The notes under the pieces are model-generated. The model was not told the origin of the DNA and did no database searches. It saw nothing but the letters and a program-made list of their open reading frames with translations. This document shows, one piece after another, positions 54,273 through 62,765 of a DNA stretch of 64,000 nt (positions are counted from its first letter, which is position 1; every line of letters starts with the position of its first letter). The stretch spans positions 1-64,000 of the forward strand of contig NZ_JCKI01000001.1 of assembly GCF_000708265.2 (NCBI RefSeq), read 5' to 3'. Both the position numbers and the translations under genes were made by a program. The DNA is from Pedobacter sp. R20-19 (GTDB taxonomy: Bacteria; Bacteroidota; Bacteroidia; Sphingobacteriales; Sphingobacteriaceae).

Positions 54273-55324
54273 TATTTTTCGCTGTATTGCTTATCGTAAT
54301 AAGACTGGTAATTTCCTGAAGTAACATTATTTAACCATGCTTCATTTTGAAGGTACCAGTCAACGGTTTTCGCTAATCCTTCCTCAAATTGTAAACTCGG
54401 TACCCAATCTAACTGCTTTTGAAGTTTAGTAGAATCGATAGCATAACGTAAATCATGGCCTGCACGATCAGTAACATAAGTAATCAGCTTGGCTGATTCT
54501 CCTTTTTCACGACCCAATTTCTCGTCCATAATTTCACAAAGCAAATGGATCAGATCTATATTTTTCCATTCGTTATGGCCGCCAATGTTATAAGTATCTC
54601 CGGTTTTCGACTGGTGAAAAATGACATCAATAGCCCTGGCATGATCTTCCACCCAAAGCCAGTCACGCACATTTTCACCTTTACCATATACAGGCACTGG
54701 TTTATTGTTTTTAATATTATTGATAGCCAGCGGAATTAATTTTTCCGGAAAGTGGTGCGAACCATAATTGTTAGAGCAATTAGAAATCACACAATCCATT
54801 CCATAGGTATCATGATAAGCCCTAACAAAATGGTCAGAACTGGCTTTTGAAGCAGAATACGGGCTATGTGGATCATAAGCAGTGGTTTCCGTAAACATGC
54901 CTTCTTCGCCCAATGCACCATATACCTCATCAGTACTCACATGGTAAAAACGTTTTTGATCGTATTGACCCTTCCAGTGTTCTCTTGCGGCGTTAAGCAA
55001 GTTAACTGTTCCAATAACATTGGTCATTACAAAAGCGGTTGGATCGGTAATAGAACGATCTACATGACTTTCTGCAGCAAGGTGAATCACGGCATCAAAG
55101 TTTTCTTTTTTGAACAATTCACTCATGGCATTTGCATCAGTGATATCCTCTTTTACAAAACGATAATTAGCTTCGTTTTCAATATCGGTTAAATTCGCCA
55201 GGTTACCTGCATAGGTAAGCTTATCTAGATTTACGATTTCGTAACTTGGATAGTTTTTAACGAATCGACGTACTACATGAGAGCCTATAAAGCCTGCCCC
55301 ACCGGTAATTAGAATTTTTTTCAC
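54272..55324 (-). CDS. rfbB: dTDP-glucose 4,6-dehydratase
   Basis: RfbB (RmlB) makes dTDP-4-keto-6-deoxyglucose, the branch point to L-rhamnose and, via FdtA, to 3-amino-3,6-dideoxyhexoses. The 350-residue SDR has GGAGFIGSHVVRRFV, DKLTYAGNLANL, HLAAESHVDRSI, the catalytic VSTDEVYG and YSASKASSDHFVRAY, and NNYGSHHFPEKLIPL. It is the first gene of the rfb unit. No convincing promoter box was found in the gap upstream. Confidence 0.97.
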   Translation of the reverse strand: MKKILITGGAGFIGSHVVRRFVKNYPSYEIVNLDKLTYAGNLANLTDIENEANYRFVKEDITDANAMSELFKKENFDAVIHLAAESHVDRSITDPTAFVMTNVIGTVNLLNAAREHWKGQYDQKRFYHVSTDEVYGALGEEGMFTETTAYDPHSPYSASKASSDHFVRAYHDTYGMDCVISNCSNNYGSHHFPEKLIPLAINNIKNNKPVPVYGKGENVRDWLWVEDHARAIDVIFHQSKTGDTYNIGGHNEWKNIDLIHLLCEIMDEKLGREKGESAKLITYVTDRAGHDLRYAIDSTKLQKQLDWVPSLQFEEGLAKTVDWYLQNEAWLNNVTSGNYQSYYDKQYSEK

Positions 55325-55627
55325 AGTATATTAAATGTTTTCAATCGGCTAAAATAACATAGTTATTACAAATAAACAATTATGTGGATGTACATTTTGA
55401 TTTTTAAAGATAAATAACCATCAAATTTGAGGAGCTTGCTTAACCGGACCTTGTTTAAAATAGAGATGTACACCCAAATTTCAATAAGCAAAAGAATGCC
55501 ATTTAGCTGGCATCCTGGCCATATCCTATGGCCGTCCTATTGCATGATGGTTGCATGTTGAGGCATATATAATGCATGCATAATAATTAAAGTTCGAATA
55601 AAATTTCCCTATTATAAAAACCCAGCT
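55325..55627. other. Palindrome-rich gap between rfbB and the DUF3109 gene
   Basis: No coding frame is supported. The gap holds two compact hairpins at 55496-55513 and 55517-55533 (GGCCATA with TATGGCC) and further GCATG-rich short palindromes up to about 55582. It must contain the rfb promoter, which I could not identify confidently. Confidence 0.5.
55496..55513 (-). terminator. Probable terminator of the DUF3108-DUF3109 unit
   Basis: On the minus strand ATGCCA and TGGCAT form a stem around a six-base loop, followed by TCTTTTGC. It lies about 115 bp beyond the DUF3109 stop, next to a second hairpin at 55517-55533. Confidence 0.5.
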
Positions 55628-56194
55628 TTACATCGCTGCAACAGAATGCTCCAGTTCTTTGTACCACTCTTCTCCATATTTTCTAATCAGTGGTCCTTTC
55701 AAAAAACTATAAACCGGGATTTTTAATTCTCTTCCAAAAGTACAGGCATCATGACAGATATGCCAGCGATCGTAATTTAATACATCAAATTCAGGGTATT
55801 TAGTAATTCGGATAGGGTAGAGGTGACATGATATTGGTTTTTGCCAATCAACAATACCTTCTTCATATGCTTTTTCAATGGCACACTTGGTAATGCCGTT
55901 TTCAAAGAGCACATAGGCACATTCTTTATTTTTATCTACACAAGGGGTGGTCAGATCTCCATCCTCATCCACTACATAAGTGCCTTGTTCTTCAATAGCC
56001 CTAATCCCTTTTTCATTTAAAAGATGTTTGATCTTCGGATATATTTCTGTTAAAATAGCGGTCTCTTCCTGATCCAAAGGGGCACCAGAATCACCTTCTA
56101 CACAACAAATACCTTTACATTTGCTTAAATTACAAACGAAATTCTCTTTTAACACATCTTCGTGCACCAGCACCTGTTCAACTTCTATCATCAT
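55628..56194 (-). CDS. DUF3109 family cysteine-rich protein
   Basis: The 188-residue protein has the family's cysteine sets: CNLSKCKGICC (about residues 22-32), CVDKNKECAYVLFENGITKCAIEKAYEEG (about 81-109), ISCHLYPIRI and CHDACTFG. The pattern suggests binding of zinc or an iron-sulfur cluster, similar to YkgJ-type proteins, but no activity is established. It starts one base inside the end of the DUF3108 gene (TAATG). Confidence 0.87.
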   Translation of the reverse strand: MMIEVEQVLVHEDVLKENFVCNLSKCKGICCVEGDSGAPLDQEETAILTEIYPKIKHLLNEKGIRAIEEQGTYVVDEDGDLTTPCVDKNKECAYVLFENGITKCAIEKAYEEGIVDWQKPISCHLYPIRITKYPEFDVLNYDRWHICHDACTFGRELKIPVYSFLKGPLIRKYGEEWYKELEHSVAAM

Positions 56195-56967
56195 TATTCT
56201 TTTGCCAAGGCATATTTTAAACCCGCAGCTGATTTTAATTCCATGGTTACAGCACCAACCAATATTTCCACCTGAGCTTTTACCGGAACACGATTCCCAT
56301 CATCCGTTACCCACAAATATAAGCGACTATCCTTCTTAAAAATACGGCCAGGTTTAATGGATGGACTAAATTTGAGGCATCGTATATTGCCCAATTTACT
56401 TTTGATTGTTTCCTTACCAACATATTCTATTTCCAGTGCAGAGATTTCATCTTGCAGAAAGTAATTGAGCTTGAAGGTATCGCCTACTTTCATTTTACTA
56501 ATATCTAAACTTCTGGCAAAATAATAGGCAGATACCAAATCGAAAGTCTGGGTAGTGGGGGTATTAAATGTTCCTCGGTTAGAAACCACTTTCTTTCCAT
56601 CCTGATTAAATCTGGCTTTATCCTGTCTTTTATAACTGGCTTCCCTGATATTTTCCTGGTAGAAGTAAGGGAGCAAATCTGTTTTATCAATATAGGAATC
56701 ATAACGATCCCTGATCTTATAAAAAACATCAAAGGTACCGGAAGTTTGCGCATCAACCGACAACCGGTATGTTGGCCTATTATCAAATTTTAAATCTGAA
56801 TTGGTCACCTTGATCGTTGCCTCTGCAGCAGTGATAAATCCATATCGAAGTCGATACTGTAACACCTCCCCATCCTGAAAAACAGCCTCTTTTTTTAAGG
56901 GTAGCTGTTGGGCCTGGGTAACTAGAGTTGCAATAATGCTAATAAAAGTTAAAAATATCTTTCTCAT
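56194..56967 (-). CDS. DUF3108 domain-containing periplasmic protein
   Basis: From ATG 56967 the 257-residue protein has a signal peptide (RKIFLTFISIIATLVTQAQQ). The DUF3108 domain follows: FQDGEVLQYRLRYGFITAAEATIKV, SGTFDVFYKIRDRYDSYID, FDLVSAYYFARSLD, and LYLWVTDDGNRVPVKAQVEIL. The fold is probably a LolA/LptA-like or beta-rich envelope protein. Function is unknown. It is coupled to the DUF3109 gene. A start twelve codons upstream would spoil the signal peptide. Confidence 0.87.
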   Translation of the reverse strand: MRKIFLTFISIIATLVTQAQQLPLKKEAVFQDGEVLQYRLRYGFITAAEATIKVTNSDLKFDNRPTYRLSVDAQTSGTFDVFYKIRDRYDSYIDKTDLLPYFYQENIREASYKRQDKARFNQDGKKVVSNRGTFNTPTTQTFDLVSAYYFARSLDISKMKVGDTFKLNYFLQDEISALEIEYVGKETIKSKLGNIRCLKFSPSIKPGRIFKKDSRLYLWVTDDGNRVPVKAQVEILVGAVTMELKSAAGLKYALAKE

Positions 56968-57050
56968 TTGCTTGTGTGTAGAGGTGAATTCAATAATAAT
57001 CACCTTAAAATATCCAATCCTGATGAAAGATATACAAAAAGCAAACCAAT

Positions 57051-57566
57051 TTAATCTTTTCTTTTAAATACCGGAACGGTAGAGCAAGGTTCGCCAAACA
57101 TGATACTTTTCACAATTGGTGTTAATAAATTGGTAATCTCAACATATGCAGATACTGGAATGTCTATATCACCACAACCTTTTATCACTACACGCTCGTT
57201 GGCATAATCTGCAATGTTGATTTTTGATAATGCCTTAGTCATCAGCACCGCTTCGAGGGTCTCAATACCACCAAAAACAACTTCATGCGCGTAAGGACTC
57301 ATTTTATTAGCCAGCAACATGTAAGCCCAGGTAGGGACAATCGCATCAGCAGAACAAATAATGCCGACATTTTTATCTTGATATTGCGCCCAGTTATGGT
57401 CCTTTATAAATGCCCTGAAATCCTTTTCCCTTAACATTAATCCATGAAAAAGATTTTCCTTAATATCATAGATAACCCGCTCACCTGGGTGATAATAGTC
57501 TTCCAGGTTGAGGGTGATTAATCCGCTATTGGCTACTTTGTTGATAATGTTCTCTTGTATCTCCAT
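57051..57566 (-). CDS. DUF2480 family protein
   Basis: A 171-residue cytoplasmic protein recognised as DUF2480 by NLEDYYHPGERVIYDIKENLFHGLMLREKDFRAF, VGIICSADAIVPTWAYMLLA and VIKGCGDIDIPVSAYVEIT. The two conserved cysteines (CSAD, KGCGD) and two acidic motifs may bind metal. The family is restricted to Bacteroidota and has no known role. It follows the PpiD-like gene after a strong terminator and precedes the DUF3108 unit by 83 bp. Confidence 0.9.
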   Translation of the reverse strand: MEIQENIINKVANSGLITLNLEDYYHPGERVIYDIKENLFHGLMLREKDFRAFIKDHNWAQYQDKNVGIICSADAIVPTWAYMLLANKMSPYAHEVVFGGIETLEAVLMTKALSKINIADYANERVVIKGCGDIDIPVSAYVEITNLLTPIVKSIMFGEPCSTVPVFKRKD

Positions 57567-57581
57567 GGCACTAAATAAAAA

Positions 57582-57610
57582 AACCGTTCCGAATATACTT
57601 CGGAACGGTT
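57582..57610 (-). terminator. Terminator after the PpiD-like gene
   Basis: AACCGTTCCGAA and TTCGGAACGGTT form a perfect 12-bp stem with a five-base loop; the minus strand continues with a T-run. It lies 22 bp beyond the foldase stop codon. Confidence 0.88.
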
Positions 57611-57631
57611 ACAAAACTACGTAATTTCTAA

Positions 57632-59716
57632 TTAATAGAATTTCACACGATTGTCTTTTATCTTCGCATTATCTTGTAAGGCCTGGAAAGCAGATTGTAA
57701 AGAACGCTGTCCTAAACTCATTAACATTCCTTCTTTTTGTTTAAACATGTTTGCAATGGGTGCCGGATTAGTAAATCCATCAACAGAAAACACATAAACA
57801 CCACGCTCACCATCTACCGGAGCAGAAACTTTACCTGGCTGAGAACCAAATACACTACCCACTAATTTATTTTCTTGCGCAATACCAGGAAGAATTGGAT
57901 TTGCAAAAACTATATTCTGAACTGGATTAACTGTACGCGACACCTTAGAAGCAATTTGAGCTAAGCTTGCTTTACCAGCACTATTGAATTTATCCTTCAA
58001 CATTTTAGCTTTAACTGCATTGCGAACCATAGGCTCAATTTCTTTTTTAACCTGATCTAAAGTTAAAATACCTTTTGGCTTAACATCAGTTAGATGAGCT
58101 ATCACGTAAGCACTAGCCATGGTGTAGATTTGAGGCAGTACATCACCTTGATCTGCAGCATAAGCATCTTGAATTAATTTACGTGGATTATCCAATCCAG
58201 GTGCAAAACCTTGAGTCGCTGTAATTTTATCAGCAACTGCCAATTTCAACCCCTTTTCCTTTGCGTATTTAGAAAAGTCTTTTCCTTTAACATCATTTAA
58301 GAAACTACTTGCTGCTTTGTAAGCTGCAGCTTGTGTTTTACTACTTGGAGCTAAAGCTTTCTCTATGTAAGCCAGTTTAGCCACTTTTGATGAACCAATT
58401 TGCTTCTCAATTTTAATAACATGTACACCAAACTGTGATTTAACAACTTTAATGTCACCAGCTTTTCCTTCAAATACAGCGTTCTCGAATTCTGGAACCA
58501 TTGCACCACGTGCAAATGTACCCAATTCTCCACCCTTATCTTTAGAACCATCTACACTATAGGTTTGCGCCAATTGTGCAAAGTTACCCCCTTTTAAGAT
58601 TAAGCCTTTTAAAGAGTCTGCCAATTTGATAGCTTTATCTTCTCCACCCATTTTTGCCGGATCAAGTAAAATATGGCTCGCTTTAACCGAATCTGGCGAG
58701 AAACGGGTATCAACAACTTTCAATAATTTATAAGAATTGTTTGATAAAACAGGACCATAATAACTTCCTGCCGGCAATGCAAAAACTGCTGAATCTACCG
58801 CAGGATCTAACTTGCCTTTTGTTAAATAAGTATATGGAACTTTAACTTCTGAATTGATCGCTGCAAAAAGAGAATCATTTTTAGCTACTTTAAAATCTGC
58901 TGCAATTTTATCTATCTGTGATTTAACAGCTGCTGAATCACCCGCGGTTGGATTGATGTTAAAGGAAACATATTCAAAAGAACGGCTTTCTTGTGGATTA
59001 TTGAAACGGGCTTTGTTTTGATCATAATATTCCGTGTAATCACCATCCGTTAATTTTACCGATGCATCTGGAATACTGCTATAATCAAGGCTTACATATT
59101 TAAAGTTAGCCAGTTTATTTCTGTTAGTATATTCATCTGTTGCTTCAAGCGAAGTTACATAAACAGAATTACGGATTAAATTGGAATATTTAGTCTGCAA
59201 AGCCTGATTGGTAATTTCTTGCTGTAAAAGATTAGATTGTTGTAATGCCTGTGGCTCTTTTGATTTTAAAAAGTTCATGAGGGTTGCACGATCCAACTGT
59301 CCGGTTTGAGGATTGGCAAAATATTGTTTTACCAATGGGCTTGGATTTTGACCTTGTAGCAAGTCCAATAACTCATCCTCAGAAACAGTAAGTCCTAAAC
59401 GGTCATATTCTTTAGTTAATAATACTTTTCCCAATTCAGCATTCCAGGCCTGATCTACAGCCATTGCAGTCATTTGTGCATTTACGCTTCCGCCGTATTG
59501 TTGTTTGAATTGATTTAAACTTTGATCTACTTTTGGTTGAAAATCATCAATACTGATGTCATTTCCATCTACAGAACCTACTACCTTTTGGTTTGCTGAC
59601 CAGAAAGGCTTACCCACGTTAATTGCATCACCTACTAAAAATGCAACAATTGCAAAACCAATGGCGAAGACCAGGATATAGCCCGCACGGTTACGCAAAA
59701 ATGTCATTAATCCCAT
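57632..59716 (-). CDS. PpiD-like periplasmic peptidyl-prolyl isomerase/foldase
   Basis: The 694-residue protein is anchored by one N-terminal helix (AGYILVFAIGFAIVAFLVGDAI). It then has a SurA-N-like chaperone region (DDFQPKVDQSLNQFKQQYGG, SEDELLDLLQG) and a parvulin domain at about 345-440 (SHILLDPAKMGGEDKA, FAQLAQTYSVDGSKDKGGELG, FGVHVIKIEK). A long C-terminal chaperone part follows. It assists folding of exported and outer-membrane proteins, which fits a cell with many barrels and exporters. Confidence 0.92.
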   Translation of the reverse strand: MGLMTFLRNRAGYILVFAIGFAIVAFLVGDAINVGKPFWSANQKVVGSVDGNDISIDDFQPKVDQSLNQFKQQYGGSVNAQMTAMAVDQAWNAELGKVLLTKEYDRLGLTVSEDELLDLLQGQNPSPLVKQYFANPQTGQLDRATLMNFLKSKEPQALQQSNLLQQEITNQALQTKYSNLIRNSVYVTSLEATDEYTNRNKLANFKYVSLDYSSIPDASVKLTDGDYTEYYDQNKARFNNPQESRSFEYVSFNINPTAGDSAAVKSQIDKIAADFKVAKNDSLFAAINSEVKVPYTYLTKGKLDPAVDSAVFALPAGSYYGPVLSNNSYKLLKVVDTRFSPDSVKASHILLDPAKMGGEDKAIKLADSLKGLILKGGNFAQLAQTYSVDGSKDKGGELGTFARGAMVPEFENAVFEGKAGDIKVVKSQFGVHVIKIEKQIGSSKVAKLAYIEKALAPSSKTQAAAYKAASSFLNDVKGKDFSKYAKEKGLKLAVADKITATQGFAPGLDNPRKLIQDAYAADQGDVLPQIYTMASAYVIAHLTDVKPKGILTLDQVKKEIEPMVRNAVKAKMLKDKFNSAGKASLAQIASKVSRTVNPVQNIVFANPILPGIAQENKLVGSVFGSQPGKVSAPVDGERGVYVFSVDGFTNPAPIANMFKQKEGMLMSLGQRSLQSAFQALQDNAKIKDNRVKFY

Positions 59717-60018
59717 ATTGTACTTTATAAATTTATTTAGTTTTTTTTAAGAGGGCGCAAGATACAAATTTGCCTTAAAAAAGAAAACACAAAATTTTAT
59801 TTATCAAGTGTTTAATTTTTAAGCAAATAGGATGAGGAAAATAGGGGATTAGAGAAGGGAAAAATAGGGAGCACAAATAAAAAAATGATAAATTGGGGAA
59901 TAGAAAGAAATGAAACAAAGCATTCTAGAAATTTAAAACTAACTTATCCCTTTATTCAAACTCACTCATTCAAAATTTACTCATTTTCCCATTCAAAATT
60001 CACTCCCTCTATCATCAT
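59717..60018. other. Gap between the PpiD-like and LptC-like genes
   Basis: No coding frame is supported. The first ~170 bp are A/G-rich on the plus strand; the last part carries a short imperfect repeat listed separately. Confidence 0.45.
59954..60008. repeat. Short imperfect ATTCAAA/YACTC repeat
   Basis: ATTCAAA occurs at 59954, 59968 and 59991, each followed by ACTC-type motifs (CTCACTC, TTTACTC, TTCACTC). The first two are 14 bp apart, two heptads; the third is offset by 23 bp. It lies just downstream of the LptC-like stop codon. Confidence 0.5.
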
Positions 60019-60591
60019 CTATGGCGCAACACCCTCCTGCATATTCAACTGCCCGCTGCCAGTCTCCATCTCATAGGTACTGAAATCCTGAGGAGCCTTA
60101 AAGTTTATTCCATCTCCAATACTTCCATCAGCACCTTTAACATACACCCTTTGGTTGGAATAAAAAATCTTCTTTGCCTCATCCCAGATTAATTCTTCAG
60201 AAGAAAAAGTATCACCCTTATCATTTTTAACCACTACGTTTTTCCTGAAGATGGTTTGCTTAATCTCATCTTTTCTGATGGCATAATCACATACCAGATT
60301 ACCATCAATGGTTCCTTTAGGATTAAAGAAGTCGATATTAACGCCTTTAATCATCTCTTCATAAGCTACACCTGTTGATGGCGTAACCTTATCCATGATG
60401 GGAGCTTTTCCTCTAGCCTTTACCCTTGCCGAATCACTGTAGATAATTTCAACGCCAATTGTACGGTCTCTTGTAAAAGTTATTTTTTTGGCAGATATAG
60501 CATTAGCTTTTTTTAGGTCATCCTCTCCACATGCTACCAAAAAAAGCAGTAACCCCAGCACCAAACCATAAAGAAATGTTTGCAGCCTCAT
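60019..60591 (-). CDS. lptC: LptC-like LPS export protein
   Basis: A 190-residue protein with an N-terminal hydrophobic segment ending in LVACGED (lipobox-like Cys21) and a beta-rich OstA/LptC-type domain: EIIYSDSARVKARGKAPI, GVNIDFFNPKGTIDGNLVCDYAI, TIFRKNVVVKNDKGDTFSSEELIWD and FYSNQRVYVKG. LptC bridges the inner-membrane LptBFG transporter to LptA in LPS transport. The lipoprotein-like start is usual in Bacteroidota. Its start overlaps the upstream gene by one base. Confidence 0.85.
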   Translation of the reverse strand: MRLQTFLYGLVLGLLLFLVACGEDDLKKANAISAKKITFTRDRTIGVEIIYSDSARVKARGKAPIMDKVTPSTGVAYEEMIKGVNIDFFNPKGTIDGNLVCDYAIRKDEIKQTIFRKNVVVKNDKGDTFSSEELIWDEAKKIFYSNQRVYVKGADGSIGDGINFKAPQDFSTYEMETGSGQLNMQEGVAP

Positions 60592-61883
60592 TAATCAACT
60601 CTGTATCTACGGAACCAGGTATCGTTAAGCGTGAAGCCTAAATGGAAGTTAATATATTGTTCTTTGACCAGATTATTAGTTAGTGTACCTCTTTGGCCAA
60701 TCTCTGTAGTAAAATTGATTTTGTAGAAAGCTGAGCCTGCATTAGCTGTTGGAAGTGGAAAACCAAAGCCAAATGATGCACCCATTTGCTTAATATCCTG
60801 ATTTCCAATTTTAACATAGGTTTTATCATAGCTAACACCTAAACGATAATCTACCCGTTTTAAATAACTGTTATATGAAGTATAATCTGGTGTCCATTGT
60901 CCCCCCAATGATGCGCCCCAGCTATCTTGTAAGCCAGAATTAACATTATTGATACTGGTTGCCGACCATTTACTCATTCTAAAATCAGCACCAATTAACC
61001 ATTTATCATTTTGCTGTAGAGAGATTCCAAAGTTATGTGATAACGGCAGTGTTAGAGAAGATTTTGGATTATTCACTACATTTAAAGTATCTGTAGCAAC
61101 ATTTTCTGTACCATCTGCTGCCCTGGTATATTGTATAGCGTAGGAATTTTGCTGTGAATTAATTTTAGAAGAACTACTTCCAGAATAACCTAAGGTTAGT
61201 AAAGTTTTACTCCCTAAATTAAAATCATACTGAATTCCATAAGAATAATTTAGGCCGCCAACGCTGTTTTTATTTTGAAGCTTTGCATTAATTGCGCCTG
61301 TAGCATTATACTCCGTAGCCCTGGTGGTCAGTAAGTTTCCAAAAATATATTCAACGTTACCACCTATCCTTAAATGGTCTCCAAAACGATGTCCGTAACC
61401 AAAGTATGCTTTAGATAAACCACCTTCGCCTTCATAAAGCTGATTAACAGATTGGGTATCTATTTTAACAGTGTTTTTGTAAGAATATCCAAGATCAGAA
61501 TAAGGCATAACACCAAAACTAATGGCTGATTTTCTACTTACTGGGATAGCGAAGGCCAAATGGCTAAACGTAGAGTTAAAACTTGATTCTGTTAAATCAT
61601 TTTTAGATAAATTCGTCAGATTGGCACTCATTCCAATATCGATGGTGGTTAAAGTAATACCAGAATATGATGCCGGGTTTTGCATGTTGATATAATTAAA
61701 CCCGGTTACTTTATTCACAGCAGTAGAAATACCACCCATAGCCCTCAGCTGAGGAAGTAATGAACCTTTAATATTTCCAAGGCCAAATCTCGAATATGGT
61801 GATGATGTGGTAACCTGCGCCTGAGCACCTAAACCACAAACTAAAACGAGTATGGCTGCAATATAATTTATTCTTTTGTACAT
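60591..61883 (-). CDS. Outer-membrane beta-barrel protein, FadL/PorV-like pattern
   Basis: From ATG 61883, one base after the coaX stop, the ~430-residue protein has a signal peptide (IAAILVLVCGLGAQAQ) and SSPYSRFGLGNIKGSLLPQLRAMGGISTAV, then many alternating strands ending FTLNDTWFRRYRVD. The N-terminal pattern resembles FadL/OmpP1-like barrels of Bacteroidota, including type IX-associated PorV homologues; I would not assign a transport substrate. It is conserved next to coaX and lptC in related genomes as far as I recall. Confidence 0.78.
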   Translation of the reverse strand: MYKRINYIAAILVLVCGLGAQAQVTTSSPYSRFGLGNIKGSLLPQLRAMGGISTAVNKVTGFNYINMQNPASYSGITLTTIDIGMSANLTNLSKNDLTESSFNSTFSHLAFAIPVSRKSAISFGVMPYSDLGYSYKNTVKIDTQSVNQLYEGEGGLSKAYFGYGHRFGDHLRIGGNVEYIFGNLLTTRATEYNATGAINAKLQNKNSVGGLNYSYGIQYDFNLGSKTLLTLGYSGSSSSKINSQQNSYAIQYTRAADGTENVATDTLNVVNNPKSSLTLPLSHNFGISLQQNDKWLIGADFRMSKWSATSINNVNSGLQDSWGASLGGQWTPDYTSYNSYLKRVDYRLGVSYDKTYVKIGNQDIKQMGASFGFGFPLPTANAGSAFYKINFTTEIGQRGTLTNNLVKEQYINFHLGFTLNDTWFRRYRVD

Positions 61884-61884
61884 T

Positions 61885-62619
61885 TTAATCTGCAATAGCT
61901 TCATTTAATCCTTTTAAAACCAAGTATGGATCTTTTATAATTTGAGGGGCAAAGATGCTGTTTTGTAATTGCTTAAACAAAAAATTAGCGTCGCCCCCTG
62001 TTATAATCACCTTTAAAGTACTTTCTTTTATATTATTTAAGGCTATATAACCTTCAATTTCATTTATAATTCCTTGTAAAACCCCATTTTTCATTGCAGA
62101 AATGGTATCGAAGCCTTCCGGAATTCCTTCATTCGCATCCCAATTTACTTCAGGCAACCTTCCGGTATATTCATGCATTGATTTAAAACGCATTTTTATC
62201 CCCGGACTAATACTTCCTCCGAAATATTCATTTTTACCAGTAAGCAGATCATAGGTGATGCAGGTTCCGGCGTCTATCACCAAACAAGCTGTTCCAAAAC
62301 CTAAACCATTTGCACCTAAAACGGCTGCCCATCGGTCTAAACCTAAAGTATTCGGTGTTTGGTATCGGTTAATCACTCCATTTGTTAGTGAAGTTGAAAA
62401 CCGGGTATAGTTTGTATGCTTTTTTAAGTATCCCTCTAAAGTTGTAATTCCCTGATTTACACTACTGATAATTGCTTTTTGAGGCGAAAATTTATCAATT
62501 AGATGTGCTAAATCAATAATACCTACTTTAATCAAGCGAAGATGATGGATAATTTCACGATCAGCAAAAACAGCTATTTTTGCCGATGAGTTTCCAATAT
62601 CAATAGTTAATCTATGCAT
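61885..62619 (-). CDS. coaX: Type III pantothenate kinase
   Basis: CoaX phosphorylates pantothenate, the first step of coenzyme A synthesis. The 244-residue protein has LTIDIGNSSAKIAVF at the N-terminus (phosphate loop), ISSVNQG, NTLGLDRWAAVLGA, VIDAGTCITYDLL near residue 115 and GGSISPGIKMRFKSMHEYTGRLP, all typical of type III kinases. It starts the coaX-barrel-lptC unit, with a consensus -7 box upstream. Confidence 0.95.
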   Translation of the reverse strand: MHRLTIDIGNSSAKIAVFADREIIHHLRLIKVGIIDLAHLIDKFSPQKAIISSVNQGITTLEGYLKKHTNYTRFSTSLTNGVINRYQTPNTLGLDRWAAVLGANGLGFGTACLVIDAGTCITYDLLTGKNEYFGGSISPGIKMRFKSMHEYTGRLPEVNWDANEGIPEGFDTISAMKNGVLQGIINEIEGYIALNNIKESTLKVIITGGDANFLFKQLQNSIFAPQIIKDPYLVLKGLNEAIAD

Positions 62620-62714
62620 AGATACACTGTTATGCGATTATCTTCCGATCTGAAACCATACCTATACCAACCAGATTAAAACCTAAACAAGCTTTAATGC
62701 GAAACTTCATGCCA

Positions 62715-62722
62715 CAAAGCTA
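62715..62722 (-). promoter_or_regulatory. Putative -7 box of the coaX unit
   Basis: TAGCTTTG on the minus strand fits TAnnTTTG, about 95 bases before the coaX start. No TTTG is seen at the expected -33 distance. Confidence 0.4.
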
Positions 62723-62765
62723 TTAATCTTTGTTAAGTTTTGTTCTAGTTTTTTGTTAAAAAAGG

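Noticed and set aside
54866..55192. 108-residue ORF on the plus strand inside rfbB
   Set aside because: Shadow of a highly conserved gene on the other strand.
6543..55324. Loci A and B as a recent tandem duplication
   Set aside because: Initiators belong to different families, and Wzx, Wzy, Wza and Wzz/Wzc differ in length, domains and sequence.
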